From Nocardiopsis sp. FIRDI 009 (GTDB taxonomy: Bacteria; Actinomycetota; Actinomycetes; Streptosporangiales; Streptosporangiaceae), in contig NZ_QPNC01000009.1 in the NCBI RefSeq assembly GCF_003386285.1, positions 1-64,000 on the forward strand: a stretch of DNA of 64,000 nucleotides, given 5' to 3'. The notes under the pieces were generated by a model. That model had not been told where the DNA came from, searched no databases, and worked only from the letters and a program-made list of their open reading frames with translations. Numbering within the stretch: the first letter of the stretch is position 1; each line of letters begins with the position of its first letter. The position numbers and the translations under genes are program-made. Below, piece by piece: positions 26,782 through 35,714 of this stretch.

Positions 26782-28163
26782 GCGCCGCGTCGGCCCCGAC
26801 CGTGTTGGCCGCCGGAGATCCCGCACTGTGGGGCGCCGCGTTCGCCGCCGCCCTGCTGCTGATCGCGGTGGCCGCCTTTCTGGCCGCCGCCGAGGTGGCC
26901 GTCACCCGGGTGGGCTCGGTGGGGCTGCCCGGAAGCTCCGGTGAGCGGGCCGCCGACTCCCGCTGGGAGCGGGTGGCCGCCGACCCCACCCGGCACCTCA
27001 ACGTCCTGCTGTTCCTGCGCGTGGTCACCGAGGTGTGCGCGACCCTGGCCACCGCGCTGGGCATGGTGTTCCTGCTGGGCCCGGGCTGGCCCGCGCTGGT
27101 CCTGACACTGGTGGCACTGGTCGTGGTGGAGTCCGTGTTCGTCGCGATCGCCCCGCGGATCCTGGGCCGCCAGTTCTCCGGGCCGATCGCCCGGGCCAGC
27201 GCCGCCGCCCTCCACCCGGTGCAGGTGGTGGTGAGCCCGGTGGCCCAGCTCCTGGTGGGGTTGGGCCGGGCGCTCACCCCGCGCGACAAGGGGGACCGGG
27301 AGGGCCCGTTCAGCACCGAGGTCGAGCTGCGCCAGCTCGTGGACCTGGCCGAGCGCGGCGAGGTCATCGACCCCGAGGAACGCCAGATGATCCACTCGGT
27401 GTTCAAGCTCGACGACACCTCTGTGCGCGAGGTGATGGTGCCCAGGCCCGACATCGTGTTCACCAACCGGGACGCGGACGCCGACGCGGTCCTGTCGCTC
27501 GCCCTGGCCAGCGGCTACTCGCGGATCCCCGTGACGGGCGAGGACGAGGACGACGTGGTCGGCATCGTCTATCTCAAGGACCTCGTCGAACGGTTGCGCG
27601 ACCGTTGGTCGGCCTCCGCCGGAGGGGCGGAGGAACCGCCGCTGACCGCGGGGGACGTGATGCGTCCGGCGACGTACGTGCCCGACACCAAGCCCATCGA
27701 CGAGTTGCTGCGCGAGATGCAGAAGCACCGCAACCACGTCGCCGTGGCCATCGACGAGTACGGCGGTACCGCGGGTCTGGTGACCCTGGAGGACATCGTG
27801 GAGGAGATCGTCGGTGAGATCACCGACGAGTACGACCACGAGATCCCGCCCGTGCAGTGGCTGGACGCGGACCGGGTGCGTGTGACGGCGCGCCTGCCGT
27901 TGGGGGAGCTCGACGAACTGTTCCCCGATCGGGACCTGGACGTACCCGACGTCGAGACGGTCGGCGGTCTGGTCGCCTTCGTGCTGGGGCGGGTCCCCAC
28001 GGGCGGGGCGCAGGCGCAATACGCTGGTCTCAGACTCACCCTGGAGGGCCGGGGTGGCCGCCGGAACCGCCTGACCACGGTGTTGGTGGAGCGTCTGCCG
28101 GACGACGGCGGGTCCGCCGACGACCGGGGGAAGAACGAGGACGTAAGGAGCACGGAGCAGTGA
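26778..28163 (+). CDS. CorC/HlyC-type CNNM transporter-associated membrane protein
   Basis: A 461-residue protein with an N-terminal DUF21/CNNM membrane domain (about 20-190; [20 protein letters not shown]), a tandem CBS pair at about 205-335 ([60 protein letters not shown]) and a C-terminal CorC_HlyC domain. The family is linked to magnesium or cobalt efflux and was once called hemolysin-like. ATG overlaps the ybeY stop (ATGA); its own stop overlaps the next gene (GTGA). This is a tightly coupled phoH-ybeY-CNNM-era block. Confidence 0.93.
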   Translation: MSAASAPTVLAAGDPALWGAAFAAALLLIAVAAFLAAAEVAVTRVGSVGLPGSSGERAADSRWERVAADPTRHLNVLLFLRVVTEVCATLATALGMVFLLGPGWPALVLTLVALVVVESVFVAIAPRILGRQFSGPIARASAAALHPVQVVVSPVAQLLVGLGRALTPRDKGDREGPFSTEVELRQLVDLAERGEVIDPEERQMIHSVFKLDDTSVREVMVPRPDIVFTNRDADADAVLSLALASGYSRIPVTGEDEDDVVGIVYLKDLVERLRDRWSASAGGAEEPPLTAGDVMRPATYVPDTKPIDELLREMQKHRNHVAVAIDEYGGTAGLVTLEDIVEEIVGEITDEYDHEIPPVQWLDADRVRVTARLPLGELDELFPDRDLDVPDVETVGGLVAFVLGRVPTGGAQAQYAGLRLTLEGRGGRRNRLTTVLVERLPDDGGSADDRGKNEDVRSTEQ

Positions 28164-28504
28164 CGGACACGACGGGGCTGGGCCCCGAGGACGGCAAGCT
28201 CATCACCCTCGCCCGGGCCTCGCGGGCCCGCAACGCGGCGGCCGAGGGGGCGGCGGTGCGTGACGAGACCGGGCGCACCTACGTCGCCACGACGGTGGAG
28301 CTGCCCTCGCTCCGGCTGACCGCGTTGCAGGCGGCCGTCGCGGCGGCCGTGTCCAGCGAGGCCTCCGCGCTGGAGGCCGCGGTGGTGGTGACCGAGGCCA
28401 AGGAACTGACCGAGGACGACCGCGCGGTGGCGGACGACCTGAAGACCCAGGTGGTGGTGGTCGCGGCCCCCGACGGGGTGCCCGCGAGCGTCACCCGGCG
28501 CTGA
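28160..28504 (+). CDS. Small cytidine-deaminase-fold protein without zinc ligands
   Basis: A 114-residue protein found at this site, between the CNNM gene and era, in many actinobacteria and usually annotated as cytidine deaminase. The fold signature is visible (ARNAAAEGAAVRDETGRTY, then [20 protein letters not shown]). The catalytic H/C-A-E and PCxxC zinc ligands are absent; there is no Cys or His in the protein. It is therefore unlikely to deaminate nucleosides. GTG overlaps the upstream stop. Function unknown. Confidence 0.82.
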   Translation: MTDTTGLGPEDGKLITLARASRARNAAAEGAAVRDETGRTYVATTVELPSLRLTALQAAVAAAVSSEASALEAAVVVTEAKELTEDDRAVADDLKTQVVVVAAPDGVPASVTRR

Positions 28505-28513
28505 GAAGGAACG

Positions 28514-29482
28514 ATGAACGACCTCGACCTGGAGAAGCTGCGGCTTCCGCTGCCCGAACCCTCCCACCCGGAGGGTTTCCGCAGCGGGTTCGCCTGCTTC
28601 GTGGGCCGCCCCAACGTGGGCAAGTCCACCCTGATGAACGCGCTGGTCGGCCAGAAGGTGGCGATCACCAGCAACCGGCCGCAGACGACGCGGCGGACGG
28701 TGCGCGGGATCGTCCACCGGCCGGACGCGCAGCTGATCATCGTGGACACGCCCGGCCTGCACAAGCCCCGCACGCTGCTGGGGGAGCGGTTGGACTCGCT
28801 GGTGCGGTCCACGCTGGTCGAGGTGGACGTGATCGCGTTCTGCCTGCCCGCCAACGAGCCGATCGGGCGGGGGGACACCTACATCGCCAAGGAGCTGGCG
28901 GAGCAGACCAACACCCCCGTGGTCGCGCTGGTCACCAAGACCGACCTGGCCGACCGGGAGACCGTCGGCAGGCAGCTGCTCGCGGTACAGGAGCTGGGCG
29001 AGTGGGCCGACATCGTCCCGGTGTCGGCCGAGGGCGGATTCCAGCTCGACACCGTCGCCGACGTGCTGTGCTCCCATCTGCCGGAGGGGCCGCCGCTGTA
29101 CCCGGACGGCGACCTGACGGACGAGCCCGACGAGATGCTCGTGGCGGAGCTGGTCCGCGAGGCGGCCCTGGAGGGTGTGCGCGACGAACTGCCGCACTCG
29201 ATCGCGGTGGTCGTGGACGAGATGAACGAGCGGGAGAACACCAGGCCGGGCAAGGAGCTGGTGGACATCTACGCCTCGCTGTACGTGGAGCGCTCCAGCC
29301 AGAAGGCGATCGTCATCGGCTCGAAGGGCTCGCGGCTGCGGGATGTCGGTTCGCGGGCCCGCAAGCAGATCGAGGGGCTGCTGGGGCGACGGGTCTTCCT
29401 GGACCTGCGCGTGCGGGTGGCCAAGGACTGGCAGCGCGACCCCAAGCAGCTGCGCAGGCTGGGCTTCGACCAGCAGACGTAG
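28514..29482 (+). CDS. era: Ribosome-assembly GTPase Era
   Basis: A 322-residue Era GTPase. G1 is GRPNVGKS at 31-38, the effector loop NRPQTTRRTVRG follows, G3 is DTPGLHK at 78-84, and G4 is TKTD. The C-terminal KH domain (KAIVIGSKGSRLRDVGSRAR) binds the 3' end of 16S rRNA. It needs no accessory domain and is of normal length. It is the last gene of the block and converges on the IclR gene across the hairpin 29556-29584. Confidence 0.97.
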   Translation: MNDLDLEKLRLPLPEPSHPEGFRSGFACFVGRPNVGKSTLMNALVGQKVAITSNRPQTTRRTVRGIVHRPDAQLIIVDTPGLHKPRTLLGERLDSLVRSTLVEVDVIAFCLPANEPIGRGDTYIAKELAEQTNTPVVALVTKTDLADRETVGRQLLAVQELGEWADIVPVSAEGGFQLDTVADVLCSHLPEGPPLYPDGDLTDEPDEMLVAELVREAALEGVRDELPHSIAVVVDEMNERENTRPGKELVDIYASLYVERSSQKAIVIGSKGSRLRDVGSRARKQIEGLLGRRVFLDLRVRVAKDWQRDPKQLRRLGFDQQT

Positions 29483-29555
29483 GGGTTCGGTTCGGGCGTC
29501 GGCGGGGTGCCTGCGGAGGGGACCGCGCCGTGGCCGTCCGTCGGGGGTGGTGGTG

Positions 29556-29584
29556 GCCGGGGCCGTGACCGACGTCGGCACGGC
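29556..29584. terminator. Bidirectional terminator between era and the IclR gene
   Basis: GGGGCCGTG and CACGGCCCC form a 9-bp stem enclosing the palindrome CCGACGTCGG. It lies between convergent genes. Confidence 0.75.
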
Positions 29585-29605
29585 CCCCGCGGCGGTCGGG
29601 GCGGG

Positions 29606-30418
29606 TCAGCTCTGGTGGTTGAGGTCGGTGGCCAGGGTGCGTGCGGCCTCCTGGACCAGGGGAGCGGCCCGGTCGACGAACTCCCAGGTCACACGGCGGT
29701 CCGGGCCGGACACGGAGACGGCCATCCGGGAGGGCGCGCCCTCGACGGGGACCGCCACGCAGCGCACGCCGATCTCCTGCTCGCCGTCGTCGATGGCGAA
29801 GCCGCGCTCGCGGATGCGCTGGAGTTCGGCGGCGAAGTCCTCGGGGCTGGTGATGGTGCGGTCGGTCGCGGCGGGCATGCCCGTGCGGCGCACGGTCGCC
29901 AGCGCCTCGTCGTCGCTGAGCTGGGAGAGCAGGGCCTTGCCGACCCCGGCCGAGTGCGGCAGGACGCGTCGGCCGACCTCGGTGAACATGCGCATGGCGT
30001 GCGGTGAGGGCACCTGCGCCACGTAGATGACCTTGTCACCGTCGAGCATCGCCAGGTTGGCGGTCTCGCCCAGGACCTCGACCAGGTGGGCCAGGTGCGG
30101 TCGGGCCCACGTGCCGAGCATCTGCGACGCCTTGTCGCCCAGCCCGATCAGCCGGGGGCCGAGGGCGTAACGGCGCGAGGGCAGCTGCCGCACGTACCCG
30201 TTGCCGACCAGGGTGCGGATGATGCGGTGGATGGTCGGCAGCGGCAGCCGGGACGACTCGGCGAGTTGGCTGAGGGAGGTCTCACCGCCGGCCTCCGCCA
30301 TGATCTCCAGTAGGGCGAAGGCGCGTTCGAGTGACTGCACCCCACCGGAACGACCGCGCCTACCGGTCTCCTCGGTCAGGGGCGGGGTGTCCGTCTGGGT
30401 GGTCTGCGAGGCTGACAA
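29606..30418 (-). CDS. IclR-family regulator, likely of the ureide genes
   Basis: A 270-residue regulator. The winged helix-turn-helix is at about 26-85 (VQSLERAFALLEIMAEAGGE; LPTIHRIIRTLVGNGYV). The effector domain follows, with YVAQVPSPHAMRMFTEVGRR and LPHSAGVGKALLS. It matches AllR-type IclR proteins of Streptomyces, which repress allantoin genes and respond to glyoxylate pathway metabolites. It is divergent from the aldolase-allB operon. A palindromic site 45 bases before its own start (30463-30478) resembles those before hyi and the aldolase gene. Confidence 0.88.
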   Translation of the reverse strand: MSASQTTQTDTPPLTEETGRRGRSGGVQSLERAFALLEIMAEAGGETSLSQLAESSRLPLPTIHRIIRTLVGNGYVRQLPSRRYALGPRLIGLGDKASQMLGTWARPHLAHLVEVLGETANLAMLDGDKVIYVAQVPSPHAMRMFTEVGRRVLPHSAGVGKALLSQLSDDEALATVRRTGMPAATDRTITSPEDFAAELQRIRERGFAIDDGEQEIGVRCVAVPVEGAPSRMAVSVSGPDRRVTWEFVDRAAPLVQEAARTLATDLNHQS

Positions 30419-30462
30419 AGGTCATGCTCCCATGTGAAGGCCGCTTGAGGTCACGGTCTTTA

Positions 30463-30478
30463 TTCTGCGATACGAAAA
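30463..30478. promoter_or_regulatory. Candidate IclR-regulator box before its own gene
   Basis: TTCTGCGATACGAAAA matches the perfect palindrome before hyi (TTCCGCAATACGGAAA) in 13 of 16 positions. The site suggests autoregulation. Confidence 0.5.
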
Positions 30479-30507
30479 GTACTTCCCATCTCTGAGTCCT
30501 CTATAGC

Positions 30508-30522
30508 ACGTGACCGTCACGT
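30508..30522. promoter_or_regulatory. Second palindrome in the divergent IclR/aldolase region
   Basis: ACGTGAC-C-GTCACGT is a perfect 7-bp inverted repeat around one base, halfway between the two divergent genes. It is a different motif from the IclR-type boxes, so a second regulator may bind here. Confidence 0.4.
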
Positions 30523-30609
30523 AGCGCCGCCTGAATCCTCGTGATTCGGGGCGATCGGGACACCCCCGACACCGCTGAACTCTTGTTATTCCGGATGGCA
30601 GAAGTTAGC

Positions 30610-30625
30610 ATCCGCATATAGGAAT
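30610..30625. promoter_or_regulatory. Candidate IclR-regulator box before the aldolase-allB operon
   Basis: ATCCGCATATAGGAAT keeps the outer TCCGCA...GGAA arms of the hyi palindrome, about 55 bases before the aldolase start. It is the weakest of the four sites. Confidence 0.35.
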
Positions 30626-30680
30626 TTTGGTGGGCCTTCCCTAGGGAGGCCAGGCCACCCCTACGGAGAGGAACCGCAAC

Positions 30681-31961
30681 GTGACAGCGGAGGACCCCCT
30701 GTCCCTCGACGAACTCACCACCGCCTTGGACGCCCGTCTGGCCGACGCCGACGCGCGCCTGGCCCGTGAGTACCCCGGGGCCAACACGGCCCGGCAGCCG
30801 GTGCACACCGTCTACGTTCCCGCTGACCGGATCCGGCCGGGACTGGCCGCGGACTGGGGGCGCGACGCCCTGGCCGCCCTCGACGAGTTCGCCCCCAAGC
30901 CCACCGACCTCGCCGAGATCACCGGGCTGAGCGAGTCCGCCGTGGCCGAGGCGCTGCCGCGCGTGCGCGCCAAACTCACCCGGGAGCCGATCGAGGACCT
31001 GCGCGCCGACCTGGAGGACGGGTACGGCGATCGCGGCGACGAGGCCGAGGACGCCGACGTGACCTCCGCCGCCGGGGCCTTCTGCGCCGACGTGGAGGCG
31101 GGCACCGCCACCCCCTACTTCGGCATCCGGATGAAGGGCATGGAGGCCGCCGGACGGCACCGCGGGGTCCGCAGTCTCACCCTGTTCCTCCAGACCCTCC
31201 TGGAACGCCTCGGCTCCCTGCCGGACAATCTCGTTCTCACCCTGCCCAAGATCACCTCGGTCGAGCAGGTCGAGGCGATGGCCTGGGTCTGCGAGCGGCT
31301 GGAGCGGCGTTTCGACCTGTCCGAGGGCCGCCTGCGGTTCGAGCTCCAGATCGAGACCCCCCAGTCGATCCTGCTCCAGGACGGCACCGCCGCCGTGGCC
31401 CGGATGATCGGGGCGAGCCAGGGCCGGGCGAGCGCGCTGCACTACGGCACCTACGACTACAGCGCCGCCTGCGGGATCACCGCCGCCTACCAGAGCCTGG
31501 CCCACCCGGTCGCCGACCACGCCAAGGCCGTCATGCAGCTCGCCGCAGCCGGGACCGGCGTATGGCTCTCCGACGGGGGCAGCAACATCCTGCCCGTGGG
31601 CGGGCGCGCCGACGTCCACCAGGCGTGGAAGCTGCACGCCGGGCTGGTCCGCCGGTCCCTGGAACGCGGCTACTACCAGGGCTGGGACCTGCACCCGAAC
31701 CAGCTGCCCATGCGGTTCCTGGCCACCTACGCCTTCTACCGGGAGGCGTTCGAGCCCGCCGCCGCCCGCCTCAGGGCCTACTTCGGCGCGGTGGCCGGTG
31801 GTGTCATGGACGAGCCCGCCACCGCGCAGGCACTGGCGTCGGCCCTGGTCAACGGGTTGCGTTGCGGCGCGCTCGACGAGACCGAGGTCGAGGAGCACAC
31901 CGGGACGGACACGGCCACGCTGCTGGCCCTGGCCACCCGCCGAGTCGGACAGGAGCAGTGA
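30681..31961 (+). CDS. HpcH/HpaI-like aldolase (DUF6986) of ureide clusters
   Basis: A 426-residue protein related to the aldolase/citrate lyase/malate synthase TIM-barrel group. [13 protein letters not shown] and [15 protein letters not shown] supply the acidic metal-binding residues expected of that fold. Such genes sit in actinobacterial allantoin and urate clusters next to allB and malate synthase, but the reaction is not settled; cleavage or condensation of a glyoxylate-type acid is the plausible role. Start GTG 30681 follows GAGAGGAACC. Its stop overlaps the allB start (TGATG), so both form one operon. Confidence 0.8.
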   Translation: MTAEDPLSLDELTTALDARLADADARLAREYPGANTARQPVHTVYVPADRIRPGLAADWGRDALAALDEFAPKPTDLAEITGLSESAVAEALPRVRAKLTREPIEDLRADLEDGYGDRGDEAEDADVTSAAGAFCADVEAGTATPYFGIRMKGMEAAGRHRGVRSLTLFLQTLLERLGSLPDNLVLTLPKITSVEQVEAMAWVCERLERRFDLSEGRLRFELQIETPQSILLQDGTAAVARMIGASQGRASALHYGTYDYSAACGITAAYQSLAHPVADHAKAVMQLAAAGTGVWLSDGGSNILPVGGRADVHQAWKLHAGLVRRSLERGYYQGWDLHPNQLPMRFLATYAFYREAFEPAAARLRAYFGAVAGGVMDEPATAQALASALVNGLRCGALDETEVEEHTGTDTATLLALATRRVGQEQ

Positions 31962-33310
31962 TGACCACCCACGACCTTCTCCTGCGCGCCCAGCGCGCCA
32001 TCACCCCCGAGGGCGAGCGGGCGGTGACCGTCGCCGTCACCGACGGCCGGATCACCGCCGTCCTGCCCGGAGCGGACGCCGCCGCCACCGCGGCCAGGGA
32101 GATCGTCCTGGCCGACGACGAGGTGCTGCTGCCGGGGCTGGTCGACTCCCACGTACACGTCAACGAACCCGGCCGCACCGAGTGGGAGGGCTTCGCCAGC
32201 GCCACCCGCGCCGCCGCGCTGGGCGGTGTGACCACGATCGTCGACATGCCGCTCAACAGCGTGCCGCCGACCACCACCGTCGACGGTCTCAACGTCAAGC
32301 GCTCCGTGGCGCGCGACCAGGTCGCCGTGGACGTCGGGTTCTGGGGCGGCGCCGTGCCCGAGAACAGCACCCCCGACACGACCAAGGAACTGCGCGCGCT
32401 GCACGAGCGGGGCGTGTACGGGTTCAAGGCGTTCCTGTCGCCGTCCGGCGTGGACGAGTTCGGCCACCTGTCACCCGACCAGTTGCGCACGGCGGCGGAG
32501 GCGATCGGCGAGTTCGGCGGTCAGATCATCGTGCACGCCGAGGACCCGTCGGTCCTGGACCGGGCGCCCGCCGCAGCGGGCCGCGAGTACGCGGACTTTC
32601 TGGCCTCGCGTCCGGACGAGGCCGAGCACGAGGCGATCGCGCTGGTCATCGAGACCGCGCGCCGGACCGGGACCCGGGCGCACATCCTGCACCTGTCCAG
32701 TGCCTCGGCGCTGCCGCTGATCGCCCGGGCCCGGGCCGAGGGCGTGCCGCTGACCGTGGAGACGTGCCCGCACTACCTGACGTTGGAGGCCGAGGCGATC
32801 CCCGCCGGGGCCACCCAGTTCAAGTGCTGCCCGCCCATCCGCGACCACGCCAACCGCGACCTGCTGTGGCGGGCGCTGTCGGACGGCCTGATCGACTGCG
32901 TGGTCAGCGACCACTCACCGAGCACCCCGGACCTGAAGGACCTGGACACGGGGGACTTCGGGACGGCCTGGGGCGGGGTGTCCGGGCTCCAGGTCGGCTT
33001 CAGCGCGATGTGGACCGAGGCGCGTCGGCGCGGCGTGCCGCTGGCGGACGTGGTGCGGTGGATGTCCGCCGGTCCGGCGCGGGTCGCCGGGGTCGAGGGC
33101 AAGGGCGCGATCGCCGAGGGGGGCGACGCGGACTTCGCGATCGTGGCCCCGGAGGAGGCGCTGCACGTGAACGCGCGCGAACTCCAGCACAAGAACCCGG
33201 TGAGCGCCTACGACGGCGCCGACCTGGTGGGTCGGGTGCGCCGCACGATCCTGCGCGGTGCGGACGTCGACCTGGCCGCCCCCGCCGGTCGGCTGCTGAC
33301 CCGGAGCTGA
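31961..33310 (+). CDS. allB: Allantoinase
   Basis: A 449-residue cyclic amidohydrolase that opens allantoin to allantoate. Metal ligands are visible: [10 protein letters not shown] (His65, His67), the candidate carbamylated lysine Lys156 in [10 protein letters not shown], His192 in [15 protein letters not shown], and Asp in [24 protein letters not shown] and FKCCPPIRD mark allantoinase rather than dihydroorotase or hydantoinase. ATG 31961 overlaps the aldolase stop by one base. A hairpin follows at 33330-33353. No allantoate-degrading gene (allC or allantoicase) follows in this window. Confidence 0.94.
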   Translation: MTTHDLLLRAQRAITPEGERAVTVAVTDGRITAVLPGADAAATAAREIVLADDEVLLPGLVDSHVHVNEPGRTEWEGFASATRAAALGGVTTIVDMPLNSVPPTTTVDGLNVKRSVARDQVAVDVGFWGGAVPENSTPDTTKELRALHERGVYGFKAFLSPSGVDEFGHLSPDQLRTAAEAIGEFGGQIIVHAEDPSVLDRAPAAAGREYADFLASRPDEAEHEAIALVIETARRTGTRAHILHLSSASALPLIARARAEGVPLTVETCPHYLTLEAEAIPAGATQFKCCPPIRDHANRDLLWRALSDGLIDCVVSDHSPSTPDLKDLDTGDFGTAWGGVSGLQVGFSAMWTEARRRGVPLADVVRWMSAGPARVAGVEGKGAIAEGGDADFAIVAPEEALHVNARELQHKNPVSAYDGADLVGRVRRTILRGADVDLAAPAGRLLTRS

Positions 33311-33329
33311 GGCCCGCGGCCCGCACGGC

Positions 33330-33353
33330 CCCGGCGCGCGGTCGCGCGCCGGG
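33330..33353 (+). terminator. Terminator after allB
   Basis: A perfect 10-bp stem, CCCGGCGCGC with its complement, and a four-base loop GGTC, 20 bases past the allB stop. It insulates the toxin-antitoxin promoter that follows. Confidence 0.8.
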
Positions 33354-33375
33354 ACACTCCGGGTACGAAGAGTCA

Positions 33376-33411
33376 TTGACCCTGGGTGTTATACTTGTAT
33401 AGCACCCAGGG
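33376..33411 (+). promoter_or_regulatory. Toxin-antitoxin promoter embedded in a 32-bp palindrome
   Basis: TTGACC (33376) and TATAGC (33398) are spaced 16 bp, and the antitoxin ATG is at 33421. Bases 33380-33411 form an inverted repeat, CCCTGGGTG-T-TATAC-TT and its complement, with a single mismatched pair. It covers the spacer and -10. This is the expected autoregulatory operator for a ribbon-helix-helix antitoxin. Confidence 0.75.
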
Positions 33412-33420
33412 AGGTTCATC

Positions 33421-33645
33421 ATGTTGGCACTGCGACTTCCGGCGGAGATCGAGGAGAGACTCGAAGCCCTGGCCAAGGAAACCGGCAGGTCGAAGAGCTT
33501 CTACGCTCGAGAGGCGATCGTCGCTCACCTGGATGAGCTTGAGGAGATCTACCTCGCTGAGAGCAGGCTTGAGGACCTGCGAGCGGGGCGGAGCGGTACG
33601 ACTCCGCTCTCGGACGTGATGGGCGAGTATGGCCTGGAAAGTTGA
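33421..33645 (+). CDS. RelB-like ribbon-helix-helix antitoxin
   Basis: A 74-residue antitoxin. Its N-terminus is a ribbon-helix-helix (LALRLPAEIEERLEALAKET, GRSKSFYAREAI), the DNA-binding part of RelB/StbD (DUF6290-like) antitoxins. The acidic C-terminal half (LDELEEIYLAESRLEDL) should bind and mask the toxin. The ATG follows GGGAGG by six bases. It overlaps the toxin gene by 17 bp. The operator palindrome lies directly upstream. Its less extreme GC content than the neighbours hints at acquisition. Confidence 0.9.
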   Translation: MLALRLPAEIEERLEALAKETGRSKSFYAREAIVAHLDELEEIYLAESRLEDLRAGRSGTTPLSDVMGEYGLES

Positions 33646-33901
33646 ACTCCACGACGACGCCAAGCGGGAATTGCGCAAGCTGGACGGACAGGCCGCGCGA
33701 AGAGTCTTCTGGTTCCTGGACGACCGGATCTCGGGCTCGGAGGATCCGCGGGCGCTCGGAGACGCTCTGAAGGGCAACCGACTGGGTGACCTCTGGCGCT
33801 ATCGGGTCGGGGACTACCGAATCATCGCCGACCTTCAGGACGGGATCGTCACGGTTCTCGTCCTTCACGTGGGTCACCGCCGGGAGGTGTGCCGGGGCTG
33901 A
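33629..33901 (+). CDS. RelE/ParE-family toxin
   Basis: A 90-residue RelE-type mRNA interferase fold. It starts with KVELHDDAKRELRKLDGQAA and ends with LWRYRVGDYRIIADLQD and VTVLVLHVGHRREV, with the Arg/Tyr/His residues typical of RelE active sites. Normal length. It lies directly after, and overlaps, its antitoxin gene. Its 3' end overlaps, on the other strand, the last 53 bases of the vapB-like gene 33849-34058. Confidence 0.9.
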   Translation: MAWKVELHDDAKRELRKLDGQAARRVFWFLDDRISGSEDPRALGDALKGNRLGDLWRYRVGDYRIIADLQDGIVTVLVLHVGHRREVCRG

Positions 33902-34058
33902 CCCGATGGGCGCCTGCTCGTAGGGCGGACAGCCGTCGGGCGCATTCGGCCGCCTCCCGAAGTGCGGCGTTGACCTTCTCCTCGAGGGTCGAGGTGCCCA
34001 GGATGGCGGCGGCTTTGGCCAGTGCCCCGTCATCGATGTCGGTCAGGGGCATGCTCAT
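33849..34058 (-). CDS. Orphan VapB-like antitoxin
   Basis: A 69-residue protein with the VapB (AbrB-independent, DUF2191-like) opening MSMPLTDIDDGALAKAAAIL and GTSTLEEKVNAALREAA. The start ATG 34058 has a strong AGGAGG seven bases upstream. The last 17 residues (GTPPGGDPREGREP) are read antisense to the relE-like gene and look unrelated to the family. No VapC toxin follows: the place where it would lie is occupied by the RelBE pair. It looks like a remnant left when the two modules recombined. Confidence 0.75.
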   Translation of the reverse strand: MSMPLTDIDDGALAKAAAILGTSTLEEKVNAALREAAECARRLSALRAGAHRVSPGTPPGGDPREGREP

Positions 34059-34069
34059 GGTGACCTCCT

Positions 34070-34090
34070 GGTGTTCGATCTCTGAACACC
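34070..34090 (-). promoter_or_regulatory. Operator-like palindrome before the orphan vapB
   Basis: GGTGTTC, seven bases, GAACACC, directly upstream of the vapB ribosome binding site. This is the usual place for antitoxin autorepression. Confidence 0.5.
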
Positions 34091-34125
34091 CTGGAGGCGT
34101 GAGGGTGATGCTCACCGAGGAATCC

Positions 34126-34175
34126 ACGGACTGGTGGCCCCGGCGCGCATATGCGCGCCGGGGCCACCAGTCCGT
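34126..34175 (-). terminator. 50-bp perfect palindrome after the carboxypeptidase gene
   Basis: Twenty-five bases (ACGGACTGGTGG, then CCCCGGCGCGCAT) are followed without a gap by their exact complement. It lies nine bases past the carboxypeptidase stop. It is the longest perfect palindrome I saw here and should form a very stable hairpin that stops readthrough into vapB. Confidence 0.75.
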
Positions 34176-34184
34176 GTCAGCGGG

Positions 34185-35447
34185 TCAGCCGCAGTACGCG
34201 GCCTCCTCGCCGATGATGCGGTACGGGCAGTCGGCGTAGTCGAGCAGCCGCAGGACGGCCTCCCGGTTACGCGCGGTCTCCCGGTCGATCACCGAGGACG
34301 GCGGGTAGAAGCCGCCGCCCCAGTAGCTGCTCGGGTACATCTCGTAGGTGAAGTTGACGATCCGCTGGTCGCCCCACAACCAGTCGTTGATCGTCCCGTC
34401 CGTCACGTACAGGTCGCTGGACTGCTGGGGCGTGTACCCGTTGGCCTGGGCCATGTAGGTGCCCAGGGCCTCGTGGGTGTCGTACTCGTCGCGGTTCATC
34501 CCGTTGGTCACCTCGTCGTAGGTGTAGCCGAACGGCCACAGGATGAGCTCGCTGTAGGTGTGGAAGTCGATCGCGGACGTGATCTGCTGCTCGCCGCCGA
34601 CCACCCGGCCGCGCACGAAGTCGGCGACCGCCGAGACCTCGGGGGCGGACTCGGGGTAGGCGCCCCGGTAGGTCGAGCTGGACGTGCTGCCCGACGAACC
34701 GCCGCAGCAGCCCCAGTTGTAGTCCCAGTTGCGGTTCAGGTCCGTGCCGATGTACGACGAGCCCGGGTTGGGCTGGCGGTTCTTGCGCCAGTACCGCCAC
34801 GACGAGCCCGCCATGTCGTACTCGGCGCCGTCGGGGTTGACGTTGGGCAGGATCCAGATCTCCCGGTCGTTCACCAGGTCGGTGATCCTGGCGTCGGAGC
34901 CGTACTCGCCGGTGAACAGCTCCATCAGGTACACGGCCATCTCGACCGTCAGGTGCTCGCGGGCGTGCTGCGAGTGCGTGAACAGGACCTCGGGCTCGTC
35001 CTCGTCCACGCCGACGTTGTCGCTGATCTTGACCGCGATCAGCTCACGCCCCTGGTGGGAGTACCCGTAGACCGACTGGGCGGCGATCCCGGGGTTCTGG
35101 GCGGTCACCCGGTCCACGACGTCGCGCAGCTCCGGGTACGTCGTGTACCCGTTGTCGGGGGCCAGCTGCACCGTGGGCGGATCGAACTCGGTGACCTCGT
35201 ACCCGAGGTCGTCGATGGCCTCGACGCTCTCGGAGGTCGCGGTGACGAGCACCGAGTCGGCGCCGACGTCGTCGATCGCCGCGCCGGTCGAGGCGATCTC
35301 GGTCCGTTCCTCGGCGGTCGACACGCCGCTGACCTCGTACAGCGCGGGATCGTCGGCGGACTCGGCGCTGGCGGGACTGAGCAGACCGAGGACCAGTGCG
35401 CCGATCGCCAGGGGGGTGAGGATTCTTCGGGGGGTGGGGGAACGCAT
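34185..35447 (-). CDS. Secreted M14-family zinc carboxypeptidase
   Basis: A 420-residue exported peptidase. The signal peptide (about 1-28) ends in ASA. A propeptide-like region (DSVLVTATSESVEAIDDLGY) precedes the M14 domain from about residue 115. Zinc ligands are in HSQHAREHLTVE (HxxE) and DFHTYSELI; substrate residues appear in DLNRNWDYNW and the catalytic Glu in NFTYEMYP. It resembles carboxypeptidase T/SG of actinomycetes, with broad C-terminal specificity. Start ATG 35447. A consensus -35, TTGACA, lies upstream at 35520-35525. It sits apart from the purine pathway functionally. Confidence 0.93.
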   Translation of the reverse strand: MRSPTPRRILTPLAIGALVLGLLSPASAESADDPALYEVSGVSTAEERTEIASTGAAIDDVGADSVLVTATSESVEAIDDLGYEVTEFDPPTVQLAPDNGYTTYPELRDVVDRVTAQNPGIAAQSVYGYSHQGRELIAVKISDNVGVDEDEPEVLFTHSQHAREHLTVEMAVYLMELFTGEYGSDARITDLVNDREIWILPNVNPDGAEYDMAGSSWRYWRKNRQPNPGSSYIGTDLNRNWDYNWGCCGGSSGSTSSSTYRGAYPESAPEVSAVADFVRGRVVGGEQQITSAIDFHTYSELILWPFGYTYDEVTNGMNRDEYDTHEALGTYMAQANGYTPQQSSDLYVTDGTINDWLWGDQRIVNFTYEMYPSSYWGGGFYPPSSVIDRETARNREAVLRLLDYADCPYRIIGEEAAYCG

Positions 35448-35496
35448 GACACTGCCTCCGTGGAGCGGGGGGTGAGGCGTCGGACATTTGGCGTCA

Positions 35497-35525
35497 TTGC
35501 TAAATAAAGCCGTAAATCCTGTCAA
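35497..35525 (-). promoter_or_regulatory. Candidate promoter of the carboxypeptidase gene
   Basis: Consensus TTGACA on the minus strand, 17 bp, then the weak -10 TAGCAA, in an AT-rich island 50 bases before the start. Confidence 0.4.
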
Positions 35526-35617
35526 TCCGTCTAACTGAGCGTGTCCGCCGGAGCGGAACGCCTGGTTTGACGCCTTCGGCAGGTGAGCCCCGCTTCCCGG
35601 GGCCACAGACGGGCACG

Positions 35618-35643
35618 CACCGTGGCCGGATGTGGCCACGGTG
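35618..35643 (-). terminator. Terminator after the SARP regulator gene
   Basis: CACCGTGGCC, a six-base loop, GGCCACGGTG: a perfect 10-bp stem about 70 bases past the regulator stop. Confidence 0.65.
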
Positions 35644-35714
35644 TACACGGGGCGCACACCCCGGTGGGTGGCGCACGGACGCTCCGGGGCCGACCGCGCG
35701 GCCCGCGGAGGCGG

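Noticed and set aside
33421..33901. Phage or plasmid fragment around the toxin-antitoxin genes
   Set aside because: No integrase, att-like repeats, tRNA or replication gene accompany them; the module is just two small genes and an orphan antitoxin.
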